64,000 nt of DNA from JAUSFM01 sp964343705 (lineage in GTDB: Archaea > Nanobdellota > Nanobdellia > Woesearchaeales > UBA12501). Below, in pieces: positions 44,678-53,680 of the stretch. Position numbers and translations under genes: made by a program. Position 1 is the stretch's first letter. Each line of letters opens with the position of its first letter. Location: positions 62,001-126,000 of the forward strand of contig CAYFJX010000004.1 in the NCBI GenBank assembly GCA_964343705.1. The letters run 5' to 3'. The notes under the pieces are model-generated. The model did no database searches and was not told the DNA's origin. It saw only the letters and a list, made by a program, of their open reading frames with translations.

Positions 44678-46330
44678 ATGACTAATCAAGTACAACCTAT
44701 ATTTATTCTGCCAGAAGGCACACAACGTACCTCTGGAAAGACAGCTCAAAAAAATAATATCACAGCGGCAAAGCTCGTTGGTGACACAGTACGAACAACA
44801 CTTGGTCCTAAAGGAATGGACAAGATGCTTGTTGATGGTATTGGAGATATTACTGTTACCAATGATGGAGTTACCATTCTTAATGAAATGCAAATTGAAC
44901 ACCCTGCAGCAAAAATGGTTGTTGAAATTGCAAAAACCCAAGAAAAAGAAGTGGGAGATGGGACTACTACTGCAGTTGTACTTGCAGGAGAGTTTCTAAA
45001 AAAAGCAGAAGACCTTCTTGAACAAGATATTCATCCAAGTGTTTTGGCACGAGGTTACCGATTGGCAGCTGAAAAAGCACAGTCTATACTTCACGGACTT
45101 GCAGCAGATGTGACTGTTCAAGACACTGAAAACCTAAAGAAAATTGCAATGACTGCAATGACTGGTAAGGGTGCAGAAGCGTCAAAAGATAAACTATCTG
45201 AGCTTACTGTAAAAGGTGTTATGCAAATTATTGATACTAACCCACATGACATGTCTATTAACGCAGAAAATCTGAAAATAGAAAAGAAAGTTGGCGGCAG
45301 TGTAGAAGACACTGAGCTTGTTAGTGGTATTGTACTTGACAAAGAACGTGTACACCCACAAATGCCAAAGAAAATAGAGCAAGCAAAAATCGCATTACTT
45401 GACACAGCGCTTGAAATAAAAAATACTGAGATTGACGCTAAAATTCAGATCACTGATCCAAGCCAGATGCAGGCTTTTCTTGATCAAGAAGAAAAAATGT
45501 TAACAAGTATGGTTGAAAAGGTTGCAGCATCTGGTGCAACAGTTATTTTCTGTCAAAAAGGTGTTGATGATATTGCACAACACTTTCTTGCAAAAAAAGG
45601 AATCTTTGCAGCACGGAGAGTAAAGAAAAGTGATATTGAAGCACTTGCTCGGGCAACTGGTGCAAAGATCATTTCAAACATTGATGATCTTTCCGCAACT
45701 GATCTTGGTAGCGCAGGAGTTGTCGAAGAAGTGACTGTTGGTAGTGAAGAAATGATTTATGTAAAAGATTGCAGCAATCCAAAAACAGTTACCCTCCTTG
45801 TAAAAGGGGGAACTGAACACGTTGTTGATGAAGTAAAGCGAGCACTTGACGACGCTATTGGTGGTGTTGTAAGTGCACTTAAAAACAAGAAGATTGTTGC
45901 TGGTGCAGGAGCTCCTGAGATTGAAGTAACACGGGGCCTACACCAGTTCGCAAACACGCTTTCTGGACGAGAACAGCTTGCAGTGCAAGCATTTGCAAAT
46001 GCAATGGAAATTATTCCACGAACTCTTGCTGAAAACGCAGGTCTGGATCCTATTGATGTGTTGACAGAGCTTAAGGCAGCGCATGATCAAGGAAGTAAAT
46101 GGGCTGGTGTTAATGTTGCTGACAATGGCAAAGTGTTTGACGCATGGCAAGCAGGAGTTATCGAACCACTCAAAATTAAAACACAAGCAGTAAGCAGTGC
46201 ATCAGAAGTTGCAATTATGATTTTGCGTATTGATGATGTTATTGCTGGTCAAGCTGGTAGTGGCGGCGGTGCAGGCGGACCACCTCCTGGTATGAGTATG
46301 GGTGGTATGGGCGGTATGCCTGGTATGTGA
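44678..46330 (+). CDS. thsA: Thermosome subunit (group II chaperonin)
   Basis: A 550-aa ATP-driven chaperonin subunit. It has VRTTLGPKGMDKMLVDG, the ATPase motif EVGDGTTTAVVLAGEFL, the apical domain, and NVADNGKVFDAW near the end, followed by the Gly/Met-rich tail typical of archaeal thermosomes. AAGCTTTAAATAC forms the TATA region. A structured repeat copy lies directly downstream. Confidence 0.96.
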   Translation: MTNQVQPIFILPEGTQRTSGKTAQKNNITAAKLVGDTVRTTLGPKGMDKMLVDGIGDITVTNDGVTILNEMQIEHPAAKMVVEIAKTQEKEVGDGTTTAVVLAGEFLKKAEDLLEQDIHPSVLARGYRLAAEKAQSILHGLAADVTVQDTENLKKIAMTAMTGKGAEASKDKLSELTVKGVMQIIDTNPHDMSINAENLKIEKKVGGSVEDTELVSGIVLDKERVHPQMPKKIEQAKIALLDTALEIKNTEIDAKIQITDPSQMQAFLDQEEKMLTSMVEKVAASGATVIFCQKGVDDIAQHFLAKKGIFAARRVKKSDIEALARATGAKIISNIDDLSATDLGSAGVVEEVTVGSEEMIYVKDCSNPKTVTLLVKGGTEHVVDEVKRALDDAIGGVVSALKNKKIVAGAGAPEIEVTRGLHQFANTLSGREQLAVQAFANAMEIIPRTLAENAGLDPIDVLTELKAAHDQGSKWAGVNVADNGKVFDAWQAGVIEPLKIKTQAVSSASEVAIMILRIDDVIAGQAGSGGGAGGPPPGMSMGGMGGMPGM

Positions 46331-46391
46331 TCAAAATAATTAAAAATCTTATTTTTCTTTTTCTGACTTTTTGTAGGTGATCTGACTTCAG

Positions 46392-46500
46392 CAGATTCTA
46401 CAAAATCAAAGAACATTTCAACTGCACAGATTAATTATTATTTAATCCGCCCTGAAGGGCGGTTAAAACTGTGCAATATAAGATTTGATTAAGAAAAAGC
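46392..46500 (+). repeat. Structured dispersed repeat, copy A
   Basis: The outer stem is TGCACAG (46423-46429) with CTGTGCA (46469-46475). The inner hairpin is CCGCCC (46447-46452) with GGGCGG (46457-46462) and loop TGAA. The left flank TTCTACAAAATCAAAGA is shared with copy D. It is the most diverged copy: the inner stem differs from the others but remains paired. Confidence 0.7.
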
Positions 46501-46595
46501 TCAGGCTTTACCTGATTTTACCTAATTCTCGTTATTTTCATAAACTTTTTAAAGTACAGTGCTTACATTTCTTTATATTGTAGAGAGGTGTTATC

Positions 46596-47204
46596 ATGCC
46601 AAAAGTACCAAAACACGCTGTTGAAGAACCTGAAGAAGATTATGACATTGTTCCCCACAAACGATTGGTGGAATTAGAACAACAAGTTTCTCACATACAA
46701 AAGAACCCTTTTGGGGCTGTTCCTTCTGGAAAAGAGATGGTTGAAGGAATGCGAGCACTAAACAGAAATCTACACGATCTTACTGGCTTGTTCAAAGATG
46801 CTGCTGAAGAAATGAAAACAGAGCAGCATGATCTTGAACTTGTTGAAAAACAGATGGGGCCTGTTCTCCACAAGCTTGAGATGATTCTTGATCAAAACAG
46901 AAAAATTGCAAAAGGCATTATTGCCATTGCAGATATGTTAAAGGATCACGGCCAAAAAATTCATGAAGTGCACAGAAGCACAGCAGGTCGTTCACCTTTA
47001 GGACCAAGTCCTGAAGCACCACCTGGGCATATTAATCCTTTGCCACCTGGTGATATTCCTCCGCCAATGGGGTTTGCACCTCCACCTGGTGGTGCACCAA
47101 TGGGACCTCCAGGAATGATGCCTCCACCACGAGGAGCTGGCATGGGACAACCAAAGCCAGGACGAGTGCCACCCTTTGCTCCACCACCACGTCCAAAGAG
47201 GTAA
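46596..47204 (+). CDS. Coiled-coil protein with Pro/Gly-rich tail
   Basis: A 202-aa protein: an acidic N-terminus, helical segments of about 100 residues (LVELEQQVSHIQKN; EMKTEQHDLELVEKQMGPVL), and a Pro/Gly/Met-rich disordered C-terminus (PPPMGFAPPPGGAPMGPPGM). GAGAGGTG precedes the ATG. The next gene starts one base after its stop, so the two are an operon. No family recognised; a scaffold or surface-appendage role would be speculation. Confidence 0.65.
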   Translation: MPKVPKHAVEEPEEDYDIVPHKRLVELEQQVSHIQKNPFGAVPSGKEMVEGMRALNRNLHDLTGLFKDAAEEMKTEQHDLELVEKQMGPVLHKLEMILDQNRKIAKGIIAIADMLKDHGQKIHEVHRSTAGRSPLGPSPEAPPGHINPLPPGDIPPPMGFAPPPGGAPMGPPGMMPPPRGAGMGQPKPGRVPPFAPPPRPKR

Positions 47205-47205
47205 G

Positions 47206-47877
47206 ATGGCTTCTCCAGAACTTCTAATGGAGTCAGGTGAACTGAAAGTACACCCCTTTATTTACAAGCGTTTTATTCGTGCACTAGCTCGTGCTGCAAA
47301 CAAACGTAAGAAACCAAAGATAGGTCATCGTGTAAAAGGTATTCCAAAACAGATTTACACATTCCAAAATCAAGTGCTCAAAAGAAAAGCACCACCTAAA
47401 TTGCTTCGGAAAGAACTCAATGAATTGCAACGAAGTATCAATGAAGTTATCAACCAAGAGAAATATGTCATCTCAATTCATGAACAAGAGCATAAAACAC
47501 TTGACAAGATTCAAGAAAAGCTCGAACCAGTTTCTAAGGATGTTGCTAAAAAGCTAAGAGAATTAGACAGGAAAAAGAAAGTATCACGACACAGAAAAGG
47601 CAAACCAATACTCTTGCCTGCTTTGCCAGCTCCGTCTGGGAAACCTGAGGAGCATGAGTCGTTACTGGGGGTTATGGAACCAGAAAAGCCTAGTTTCACT
47701 GTGCAGCATCGTTTTATCATGCAAATAGAAGAGCAGCTCGAGGAGATAGAAGCGCACAAAAAGCAACTCTCACGAAGAAAGAGCACTGATAAAAAGAAAC
47801 TTGCTGCACTTGAAAAAACAATCAAAAAGTTCAAACAAAAGCTTTCTGAATTACGAGAAAAACACGTTGCTGGGTAA
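47206..47877 (+). CDS. Basic coiled-coil protein
   Basis: A 223-aa protein from ATG 47206, immediately after the previous stop. It is very rich in Lys/Arg/Gln, with three helical coiled-coil stretches (KLLRKELNELQRSINEVI, EKLEPVSKDVAKKLRELD, MQIEEQLEEIEAHKKQL). It probably works with the coiled-coil partner encoded upstream. No signal or membrane segment is visible. Confidence 0.65.
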   Translation: MASPELLMESGELKVHPFIYKRFIRALARAANKRKKPKIGHRVKGIPKQIYTFQNQVLKRKAPPKLLRKELNELQRSINEVINQEKYVISIHEQEHKTLDKIQEKLEPVSKDVAKKLRELDRKKKVSRHRKGKPILLPALPAPSGKPEEHESLLGVMEPEKPSFTVQHRFIMQIEEQLEEIEAHKKQLSRRKSTDKKKLAALEKTIKKFKQKLSELREKHVAG

Positions 47878-47879
47878 TT

Positions 47880-48128
47880 TTATTGTTCATCTTTATGGTA
47901 TATGTCCAGAAAGATGAGTGTATTTTCAGCTGGATTATATGCATAAGCTAATCTATAAGGTACAATATATACCTCTCTTGTTCCTTTTCTGTTGTATCTC
48001 ATAGGTTTTCCAATCTTTGGATTTTCAATTATCTTTTCAACATGCTTCTTGATTTTTGCTTTTACTGCTTGGTTCTTTATTTTACTAATTGCTTTTAAGA
48101 AATCTTTCTTGTAATCAATATTTAACAT
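47880..48128 (-). CDS. RelE/ParE-family toxin
   Basis: An 82-aa protein with IDYKKDFLKAISKIKNQAVK, the central GKPMRYNRKGTREVYIVPYR and the C-terminal LIFLDIYHKDEQ, matching RelE-fold mRNA interferases (basic centre, aromatic and Tyr/His end). It overlaps the upstream AbrB antitoxin gene by seven bases. Confidence 0.85.
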   Translation of the reverse strand: MLNIDYKKDFLKAISKIKNQAVKAKIKKHVEKIIENPKIGKPMRYNRKGTREVYIVPYRLAYAYNPAENTLIFLDIYHKDEQ

Positions 48129-48388
48129 GCATGTAACTCCTTAAGAAAATCATCCTTTGTTTTACGTTCAAATTTACCTTTATCATGATCTTGCCATGCT
48201 TTTTCAACTCGCTCAGCAAAAACAAGATCTTCTTTTAGATCTTCAGCTAGGTCTTTGACATTTTTCATTATGAGTTTGCCCTTGTCCTCAACAATCAAAA
48301 ATTCATCACCACTATGGATGTCTTTTCGTAACGGGCTTGGTATAACTATTTGTCCTTTTGTGCTTACTTTTGCAATCGCAAATTTCAT
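48122..48388 (-). CDS. AbrB-family antitoxin
   Basis: An 88-aa protein with an N-terminal swapped-hairpin domain (AKVSTKGQIVIPSPLRKDI, then EFLIVEDKGKLIM) that binds operator DNA, and a C-terminal helical tail that binds the toxin. A palindrome-like GTAAG repeat (AAGTAAGTAAGACATACCTTAC on its strand, about 48405-48425) before the ATG could be its operator. Confidence 0.85.
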   Translation of the reverse strand: MKFAIAKVSTKGQIVIPSPLRKDIHSGDEFLIVEDKGKLIMKNVKDLAEDLKEDLVFAERVEKAWQDHDKGKFERKTKDDFLKELHAC

Positions 48389-48420
48389 AATATCACCTAG
48401 GTAAGGTATGTCTTACTTAC

Positions 48421-48894
48421 TTATAAAGCTTTCTTTTTTTGGATTAACTCATCAAATGAAACAGTGATGAATTGGGGGTTATCTAGCCCTAGTTTGTTTG
48501 TAATCATTTCTTTGTTGATGTTCTCTCCTGTTAGGATCAAAAACTCACCAACATCTTCAATAAGCTCTATACTGATTTGATTTTCTTCAAAATCAAAAAA
48601 TCTCCTTTTCTTTTTTAAAACACATTTTATTTCATGCTTTTTTACTAACTCTTTTTTAGTTTGTTCATTATCAGTAAGTGGCTGTTTTTCTTTTATTTCA
48701 AAACCACCGTCCTTTGCTTGTAATCTTACCAAGAAATTGCCTTTATCAGTTTCACTAACTTTTAGAACCAACCCAACTGGCTGTGGGTAGTAAGTATCAA
48801 CTACAGCCACTTCTTCAGAAAATACAGCTCCAGCTGCAACTAGTTGTTTTTCTATTTTTTTATAATTCTCAATCCTAATTTTTAGTTCTTTCAT
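48421..48894 (-). CDS. CYTH-domain protein (CyaB/thiamine-triphosphatase-like)
   Basis: A 157-aa protein with alternating charged strands as in the CYTH tunnel fold: MKELKIRIENYKKIEKQL at the start (ExExK-like), FLVRLQAKDG (LRxR/K strand) and EIKCVLKKKRRFF. The usual strand ending in Glu is ISIELIEDVGEFL. CYTH proteins hydrolyse or cyclise triphosphates with a metal. Assignment rests on pattern only. Confidence 0.65.
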   Translation of the reverse strand: MKELKIRIENYKKIEKQLVAAGAVFSEEVAVVDTYYPQPVGLVLKVSETDKGNFLVRLQAKDGGFEIKEKQPLTDNEQTKKELVKKHEIKCVLKKKRRFFDFEENQISIELIEDVGEFLILTGENINKEMITNKLGLDNPQFITVSFDELIQKKKAL

Positions 48895-48918
48895 AGAATA
48901 AGAAAAAAGAAAAGAAAA

Positions 48919-49290
48919 TTATAAATCTTTTGCCATAACTGTACTTCGCTTGTTACCTTGTGCTCGCTCAACTGCGTTCTTAACCATCATGTTTAGAACA
49001 TTGTTAAGTCCTTCTGCTAGGTCACCTGCGACATTACATCCTTCGCATGCTTCCTTAAGCTTGGATCGCACTACTAGCATTGCTCCTGCCTTATCACAAC
49101 AGTAATTGTAGCCAACATCCTTTGGCATAACAGTACTTCGTTTGTTGTCTTTTGCTCGAGCTACTGCGTCTTTAAGTAGTTCTCGTGCTTTTCCGTCAAG
49201 TGCTTGTGCTAGGTCTCCAGCAACATTTGCATTGCCAGCTACTTCTTTTATTTTTGCCTTTACAATTAATAGGTCTGCCATGTTTTTCAC
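48919..49290 (-). CDS. Tandem histone-fold protein (DUF1931-like)
   Basis: A 123-aa protein made of two copies of one 50-residue unit: the first spans VKAKIKEVAGNANVAGDL to KRSTVMPKDV, the second VRSKLKEACEGCNVAGDL to KRSTVMAKDL. The NKRSTV-x-x-KD end corresponds to the R-T pair and final helix of a histone fold. Two fused units would form a built-in heterodimer. The second unit carries extra cysteines (CEGC, and CC in the linker). Probably DNA-binding; DUF1931 proteins are related single units. Confidence 0.72.
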   Translation of the reverse strand: MKNMADLLIVKAKIKEVAGNANVAGDLAQALDGKARELLKDAVARAKDNKRSTVMPKDVGYNYCCDKAGAMLVVRSKLKEACEGCNVAGDLAEGLNNVLNMMVKNAVERAQGNKRSTVMAKDL

Positions 49291-49447
49291 CCCTCCATGA
49301 GTTTTACTTGTTTTATTGCCTGAAATTGCTGTTTTCAGACGTCTTACGCTTTTACGTGTTCGAATCTAATTTGTCATCTTATATAAAGATTGTGGAAACA
49401 CACCGCAAACTATTTATATATGCCTCGATCATTATTCTATACAAAAA

Positions 49448-49657
49448 ATGGGCTCTCACAACGTACAAAAGCTGATTTTGCTTTTTTCAACTGTTATCCT
49501 TTTCTCAGGGTTAGTCCTCATCTTTGCAGATGGGGCTACTTTGACAGGGGCTGCAGTTACTGACTTGCCCGCCCCAAGCCCCTTAATTTTATTTGTGGTG
49601 TTGGGAATAACAATTTACATTATTTTAGGGATTACACAGACACATGGCAAAGATTGA
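49448..49657 (+). CDS. Small two-helix membrane protein
   Basis: A 69-aa protein with two hydrophobic helices (LILLFSTVILFSGLVLIF and LILFVVLGITIYIILGI) joined by ATLTGAAVTDLPAPSP. It overlaps the next gene's start by 14 bases and is likely coupled to it. TATTTATATATG precedes the start by about 30 bases. Confidence 0.6.
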   Translation: MGSHNVQKLILLFSTVILFSGLVLIFADGATLTGAAVTDLPAPSPLILFVVLGITIYIILGITQTHGKD

Positions 49658-50531
49658 TTTAATTACAGCGGGTGGTCAAGCTGTTATAGAAGGCGTTATG
49701 ATGCGTTCTACTGAGAAGGTTGCAGTAGCAGTTCGTACACCAAACAAAAAAATTGCCATGCAAGAAAAAACAATCAAACCACTTAGTAAAAAATACAAAT
49801 TTCTTGGCTGGCCACTTGTGCGTGGTGTAATTGGCATGGCTGAAATGATGGTGGTAGGTATCAAAGCACTGAACTGGTCTGCGAACCAAGCCCTTGGTGA
49901 GGAAGAAGAACTTTCATGGTATCAGCTTGCGATTACTATGATGATTTCTTTTGGTTTTGCGATTGTTATTTTCAAATTTGTTCCTTTGCTTATTGCAGAG
50001 TTTGCCAACAAGTCAAGCTCACTGGTGCAAGAAAACTATCTTTTGTTTAACCTGGTAGATGGTTTGTCACGAATTGCTTTATTTTTGTTGTACATTTTTT
50101 GTATTTCGTTCATGGATGATATCAAACGATTGTTTATGTATCACGGCGCAGAACACAAAGCAGTGCACTGTTATGAACACTACAAGGGTGACAAGAAAAA
50201 ACTTACTGTGAAGAATGTGCAATCATTTACCACACTACATCCAAGATGTGGGACGAGTTTTATCCTTATTGTTCTTATTTTGAGTGTGATGGTGTATAGT
50301 TTCATCCCTAAGGATTTTGGCTTTTGGGGAAAGCTAGGATTACGACTTCTACTCCTCCCCATTCTAGCAGGTGTCTCTTATGAGGTACTGCGTTTCAGCG
50401 CAAAGTATCGTGAGAATTGGTTCATGAAAATTATTATTTGGCCAGGGCTTATGACACAGAAATTAACAACAAAAGAACCAGAAGATGACATGGTTACAGT
50501 AGCAATTAAAGCATTGAAGGCTGTAATTTAA
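49644..50531 (+). CDS. DUF1385 membrane protein
   Basis: A 295-aa protein with the DUF1385 signatures GGQAVIEGVMMRS at the N-terminus, LVRGV, FMYHGAEHKAVHCYE (His/Glu cluster in the membrane) and TLHPRCGTSF, and four to five membrane helices. The conserved HGAEHK and HPRCG resemble a metal site, but no activity is established. The family is far more common in bacteria, so transfer is possible. Confidence 0.85.
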   Translation: MAKIDLITAGGQAVIEGVMMRSTEKVAVAVRTPNKKIAMQEKTIKPLSKKYKFLGWPLVRGVIGMAEMMVVGIKALNWSANQALGEEEELSWYQLAITMMISFGFAIVIFKFVPLLIAEFANKSSSLVQENYLLFNLVDGLSRIALFLLYIFCISFMDDIKRLFMYHGAEHKAVHCYEHYKGDKKKLTVKNVQSFTTLHPRCGTSFILIVLILSVMVYSFIPKDFGFWGKLGLRLLLLPILAGVSYEVLRFSAKYRENWFMKIIIWPGLMTQKLTTKEPEDDMVTVAIKALKAVI

Positions 50532-50534
50532 TTC

Positions 50535-52247
50535 TTACCTATGTCCAAAGCAGAACACGTGCACATCGCCTTCTCGTCGGTCAAGCCGACAGAATCCAAC
50601 CCGCTCAAACTGGACAGTGCTGCCGATTTCAAGATCTTTTATTCTTTGCTCACCCAGGCCATCATGGTATTCACCATCTGGCATTTGCAACTTTACTTTG
50701 ATTAAGTCAGCGTCACCTGGTAGCCAGTGAATAATTGCCTTTCCTTGTTGCTTGAATTTTTCATAATCAAGGCTGTCAAACACATACTCTGTTCCTTTCT
50801 TTGTGAAGTTGATGCAATCTATGAGTCGAATTAATGCTCCTTCATCTAGTTTTTGTATGCGTTCATAATCTTCTTTTGCAAGGTAAAACGTCTTGCCTGT
50901 CTTAAATTTCCTGCCACCCTTTCTATGTTCTGGGTGTATGTCAAGTTCTACCTCTTGTTCTGGTGCGCCCTGCACTGTTATTGCAATGGGTTCTTGAGCA
51001 AAGAAGAATCTGTTGGAGCTTGCGTCAATTATGTCTTTGTTAAACGCATTGATGGATTTGAAAAACTCATTGGCTTGCACTTTTTTGTCAACAAGTGTTA
51101 CACCAACACTGAGTGCGTATTTTTTGAAGGCATTTGGTTGGTAGCCTCGACGCTTTAGTGCTTGGATAAACGGAATTCGTATGTCTTCCCAGCCAGTGTA
51201 TTGTCCTGTCTCAATTGCTTTCCTGGTTTCACTAGCAGACACTTTAAGTCCTTCAAAGTTGATTCTACCAATATGCAGGTACTCTGGTTTTTTCCATTTT
51301 AAATACTCAAAAATGTATTCTTGTCGTTTAGTATTGTCATAATGATCTTTGCCTCGCAGTACATGGGTGAGTCCCATGTCATGATCATCAATGGCAACAG
51401 CAAAGTTAAGCAAGGGCCACACCTTGTACTTTTTCCCTTGACGAGGATGTTCATTTTCATTTATTCGTAAAAGCGGGAAGTCTCGCATTGCGGGATTCTT
51501 ATGTTTCATATCTGTCTTGAGTCGTACTACTGCGTCACCTTCAGTAAAGCCATTAAACATTTTACGCCATAACTCCTCATTGGTTTTGACACCATTTTTT
51601 CGACAGGGGCATTCTTCTTGTTTCTTGGACATTTCTCTAAATTCATCACCAGTACAAGTACACACATACGAAAATCCTTTTTCAATAAGCTGTAATGCAT
51701 GCGTGTAATACAACTCCATGCGGTCAGATTGAATAAGTGTTTGGTGTGGAACATCGTTACACAGCCAGTTAAAGTCTTGCTCAAGTAATGCATAAGCATT
51801 TGGGTCAATATTGTCAGGGTTAGTATCTGCAATTCTCAGAATGAGTCGTCCTTTGTATTTTTGTGCATACGCAAAGTTCAACATCAAAGGGTAGGCGTGA
51901 CCAATGTGCATTGGACCGGAAGGTGATGGCTCAAACCGAAGAACCACTCTGCCTTCTTGCACGTTTTCTAGTTCTTTAATTTCTTTTTTTGTTGTTTCTT
52001 TTTTAGCAACAAGATCTGCACTTGCTTCTAATTCTTTTTGTTGGTCTTCAAGTGACATGGCATTTACTTCTTGGACTATTGCCTGGATTCGTTGCATGAC
52101 AGTAGCCATGTCTTCCTTGTTCTTTTTCAGATCAGGGTATTGCCCAAGTATTTTCCCTACAATTTTCCCAGGGTTTGCTTTGCCTTCGTACTGCACTGCG
52201 TTCTGGAGTGCGAGTGCTCGTATTGTTTTTTCAATGACTCCTTTCAT
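50535..52247 (-). CDS. gltX: Glutamyl-tRNA synthetase, archaeal type
   Basis: A 570-aa class I synthetase with the HIGH motif in PSPSGPMHIGHAYPL, the class I core RIADTNPDNIDPNAY and a KMSKS-like loop that reads KVSAS (EGLKVSASETRKAI). The C-terminal beta-barrel anticodon-binding domain is of the archaeal/GlnRS kind rather than the bacterial helical one. It charges tRNA-Glu and, in organisms with GatDE, Gln synthesis follows. It is divergent from the histone gene. Confidence 0.93.
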   Translation of the reverse strand: MKGVIEKTIRALALQNAVQYEGKANPGKIVGKILGQYPDLKKNKEDMATVMQRIQAIVQEVNAMSLEDQQKELEASADLVAKKETTKKEIKELENVQEGRVVLRFEPSPSGPMHIGHAYPLMLNFAYAQKYKGRLILRIADTNPDNIDPNAYALLEQDFNWLCNDVPHQTLIQSDRMELYYTHALQLIEKGFSYVCTCTGDEFREMSKKQEECPCRKNGVKTNEELWRKMFNGFTEGDAVVRLKTDMKHKNPAMRDFPLLRINENEHPRQGKKYKVWPLLNFAVAIDDHDMGLTHVLRGKDHYDNTKRQEYIFEYLKWKKPEYLHIGRINFEGLKVSASETRKAIETGQYTGWEDIRIPFIQALKRRGYQPNAFKKYALSVGVTLVDKKVQANEFFKSINAFNKDIIDASSNRFFFAQEPIAITVQGAPEQEVELDIHPEHRKGGRKFKTGKTFYLAKEDYERIQKLDEGALIRLIDCINFTKKGTEYVFDSLDYEKFKQQGKAIIHWLPGDADLIKVKLQMPDGEYHDGLGEQRIKDLEIGSTVQFERVGFCRLDRREGDVHVFCFGHR

Positions 52248-52305
52248 GGGTTGTTGGGGTTATTTGGGGTTTTTATAGTTTGTTATTGGGTGTGCTTTGG
52301 GTAAA

Positions 52306-52456
52306 ATTAGTTTCAGCTGGGGCTGTTTCAAAACCATATCTGACATTGCACAGTTTTAACCGGGCCGTGTTCCGGCCCGGATTTAACGGCAAAGCCGTTC
52401 TATCTGTGCGTTTGAAATACTCTTTGACTTTGAAGAACTTGCAGATGTCAGATCCC
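52306..52456 (-). repeat. Structured dispersed repeat, copy B
   Basis: Inverted relative to copies A and D. The outer stem is TGCACAG (52347-52353) with CTGTGCG (52404-52410); the inner hairpin is CCGGGCC (52360-52366) with GGCCCGG (52374-52380). It carries an extra hairpin, AACGGC/GCCGTT (52385-52399), in the position where others have an AT-rich loop. It lies between the divergent gltX and histone promoters. Confidence 0.75.
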
Positions 52457-52535
52457 AACCGTATCCTGCCTTATTTTTGTTTCATGCCTTTAACTTGCCG
52501 AAATACTTATAAACTATTACAACCTTGCATCTTTC

Positions 52536-52763
52536 ATGGGACAGAAACAATCAACCATTATTCCAAAGGCACCTGTGGGCAGAATTATTTTGAATTCTGG
52601 TGCAAAGCGGGTAAGCCAGGATGCCATTGATGTGTTTACTGACGTGCTTGAAGATCTTGCTGAGCAAATTGGCACGCACGCAGTGAGTATTGCAAAGCAT
52701 GCTGGTAGAAAAACTGTTCATGATTCTGATATTAAACTTGCAGCTAATAGTTTAAGAAGGTGA
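52536..52763 (+). CDS. Archaeal histone
   Basis: A 75-aa single histone fold, close to HMf/HTk histones: IPKAPVGRIILNSGAKRVSQ, a long central helix (AIDVFTDVLEDLAEQIGTHA), and the end AGRKTVHDSDIKLAANSL with the R-K-T pair that contacts DNA. It wraps DNA as multimers. TTATAAAC lies about 27 bases before the ATG (leaderless). Confidence 0.93.
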   Translation: MGQKQSTIIPKAPVGRIILNSGAKRVSQDAIDVFTDVLEDLAEQIGTHAVSIAKHAGRKTVHDSDIKLAANSLRR

Positions 52764-53576
52764 TTATACTTGATCTGCTATAACATGTTTTGCAATGTAT
52801 TGTTCATTGCACGTTCTGGTCCTGTCTAATTCTCCAATAATTCTTTCTGGTTGACTCCCAAAGCGTTGCATCATCAAGTTGAGCATCAAATCACGACGTT
52901 CTTGGTAAGAAATTCCTTCAAATAAAGCATGGTCTTCTGCAGTAACAGGTCTATATTGAGGTGCTCCTATTTCTCCAGTGAGGGGATCATAACCTTTTTG
53001 CGTTAAGTCCATTACAAGGACTTCCATGTGTACTTGTTCGCCATACTGTTTGATTTCATCTGGTGTAAACTCTCGAGCACCAGCTCGTAAGTACATGGCA
53101 CGTAATTGGTCAGTTGTTAAAGGGTATCGTGAGTCTCCTTGTCCTGGTTTTTTTGGTTCACCAACAAGTTGCATGTCCCGACCATTTGCAAGCTTAACTG
53201 ATTGGAGCAAAAGTATTTTTGCAATGCCACTTTTGAAATGGTCTGGGTCAGTAGTAAGCATGCTTAATTCAAGAAAGCGTGGATCAAGACGAGCAATTCC
53301 TGCATTTTCCATAAATCCAGCATACCCAAGAACATCACCTTTGTATCCTGGCATTGCGGTTGCCACATTTCGTGCCACTAATGCAAATTCATATGCTGTG
53401 CATGAAGAACAGTTTTTGTTTGCTGTGTTAATTCCAGTAGGTATTGTTTCAGCAAGTGATATGCCTACTTCTACAGGTGTTCGCTCATCAGAAAAAGGCT
53501 TGGTTCGTAAATTTAATACTACAGAATCTAAGTCATGCTCATGCACAATTCTACCTGGTAAATGTATTCCACCCAT
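52764..53576 (-). CDS. Orphan 270-aa protein
   Basis: An alpha-beta protein. KSGIAKILLLQSVKLANG preceded by a strand could be an acetyl-CoA-loop-like segment of a GNAT fold, but the acetyltransferase reading is weak. The Cys pair CSSCTAYEFAL and C-terminal CNEQYIAKH are seen. No membrane helix or signal. The function is unknown. Confidence 0.6.
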   Translation of the reverse strand: MGGIHLPGRIVHEHDLDSVVLNLRTKPFSDERTPVEVGISLAETIPTGINTANKNCSSCTAYEFALVARNVATAMPGYKGDVLGYAGFMENAGIARLDPRFLELSMLTTDPDHFKSGIAKILLLQSVKLANGRDMQLVGEPKKPGQGDSRYPLTTDQLRAMYLRAGAREFTPDEIKQYGEQVHMEVLVMDLTQKGYDPLTGEIGAPQYRPVTAEDHALFEGISYQERRDLMLNLMMQRFGSQPERIIGELDRTRTCNEQYIAKHVIADQV

Positions 53577-53680
53577 TGTCTCTCAGTTTCACCTTTATTT
53601 AGGTATTAGAACATTGTTGCATATATGAACTTAATGTTATTATGGTAACAGAATTAGCTAAAAAGTGTTATTCTTGCTGA

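Noticed and set aside
52764..53576. GNAT acetyltransferase for the 270-aa protein
   Set aside because: Only one short segment looks like an acetyl-CoA loop; the R/Q-x-x-G-x-G/A pattern is absent.
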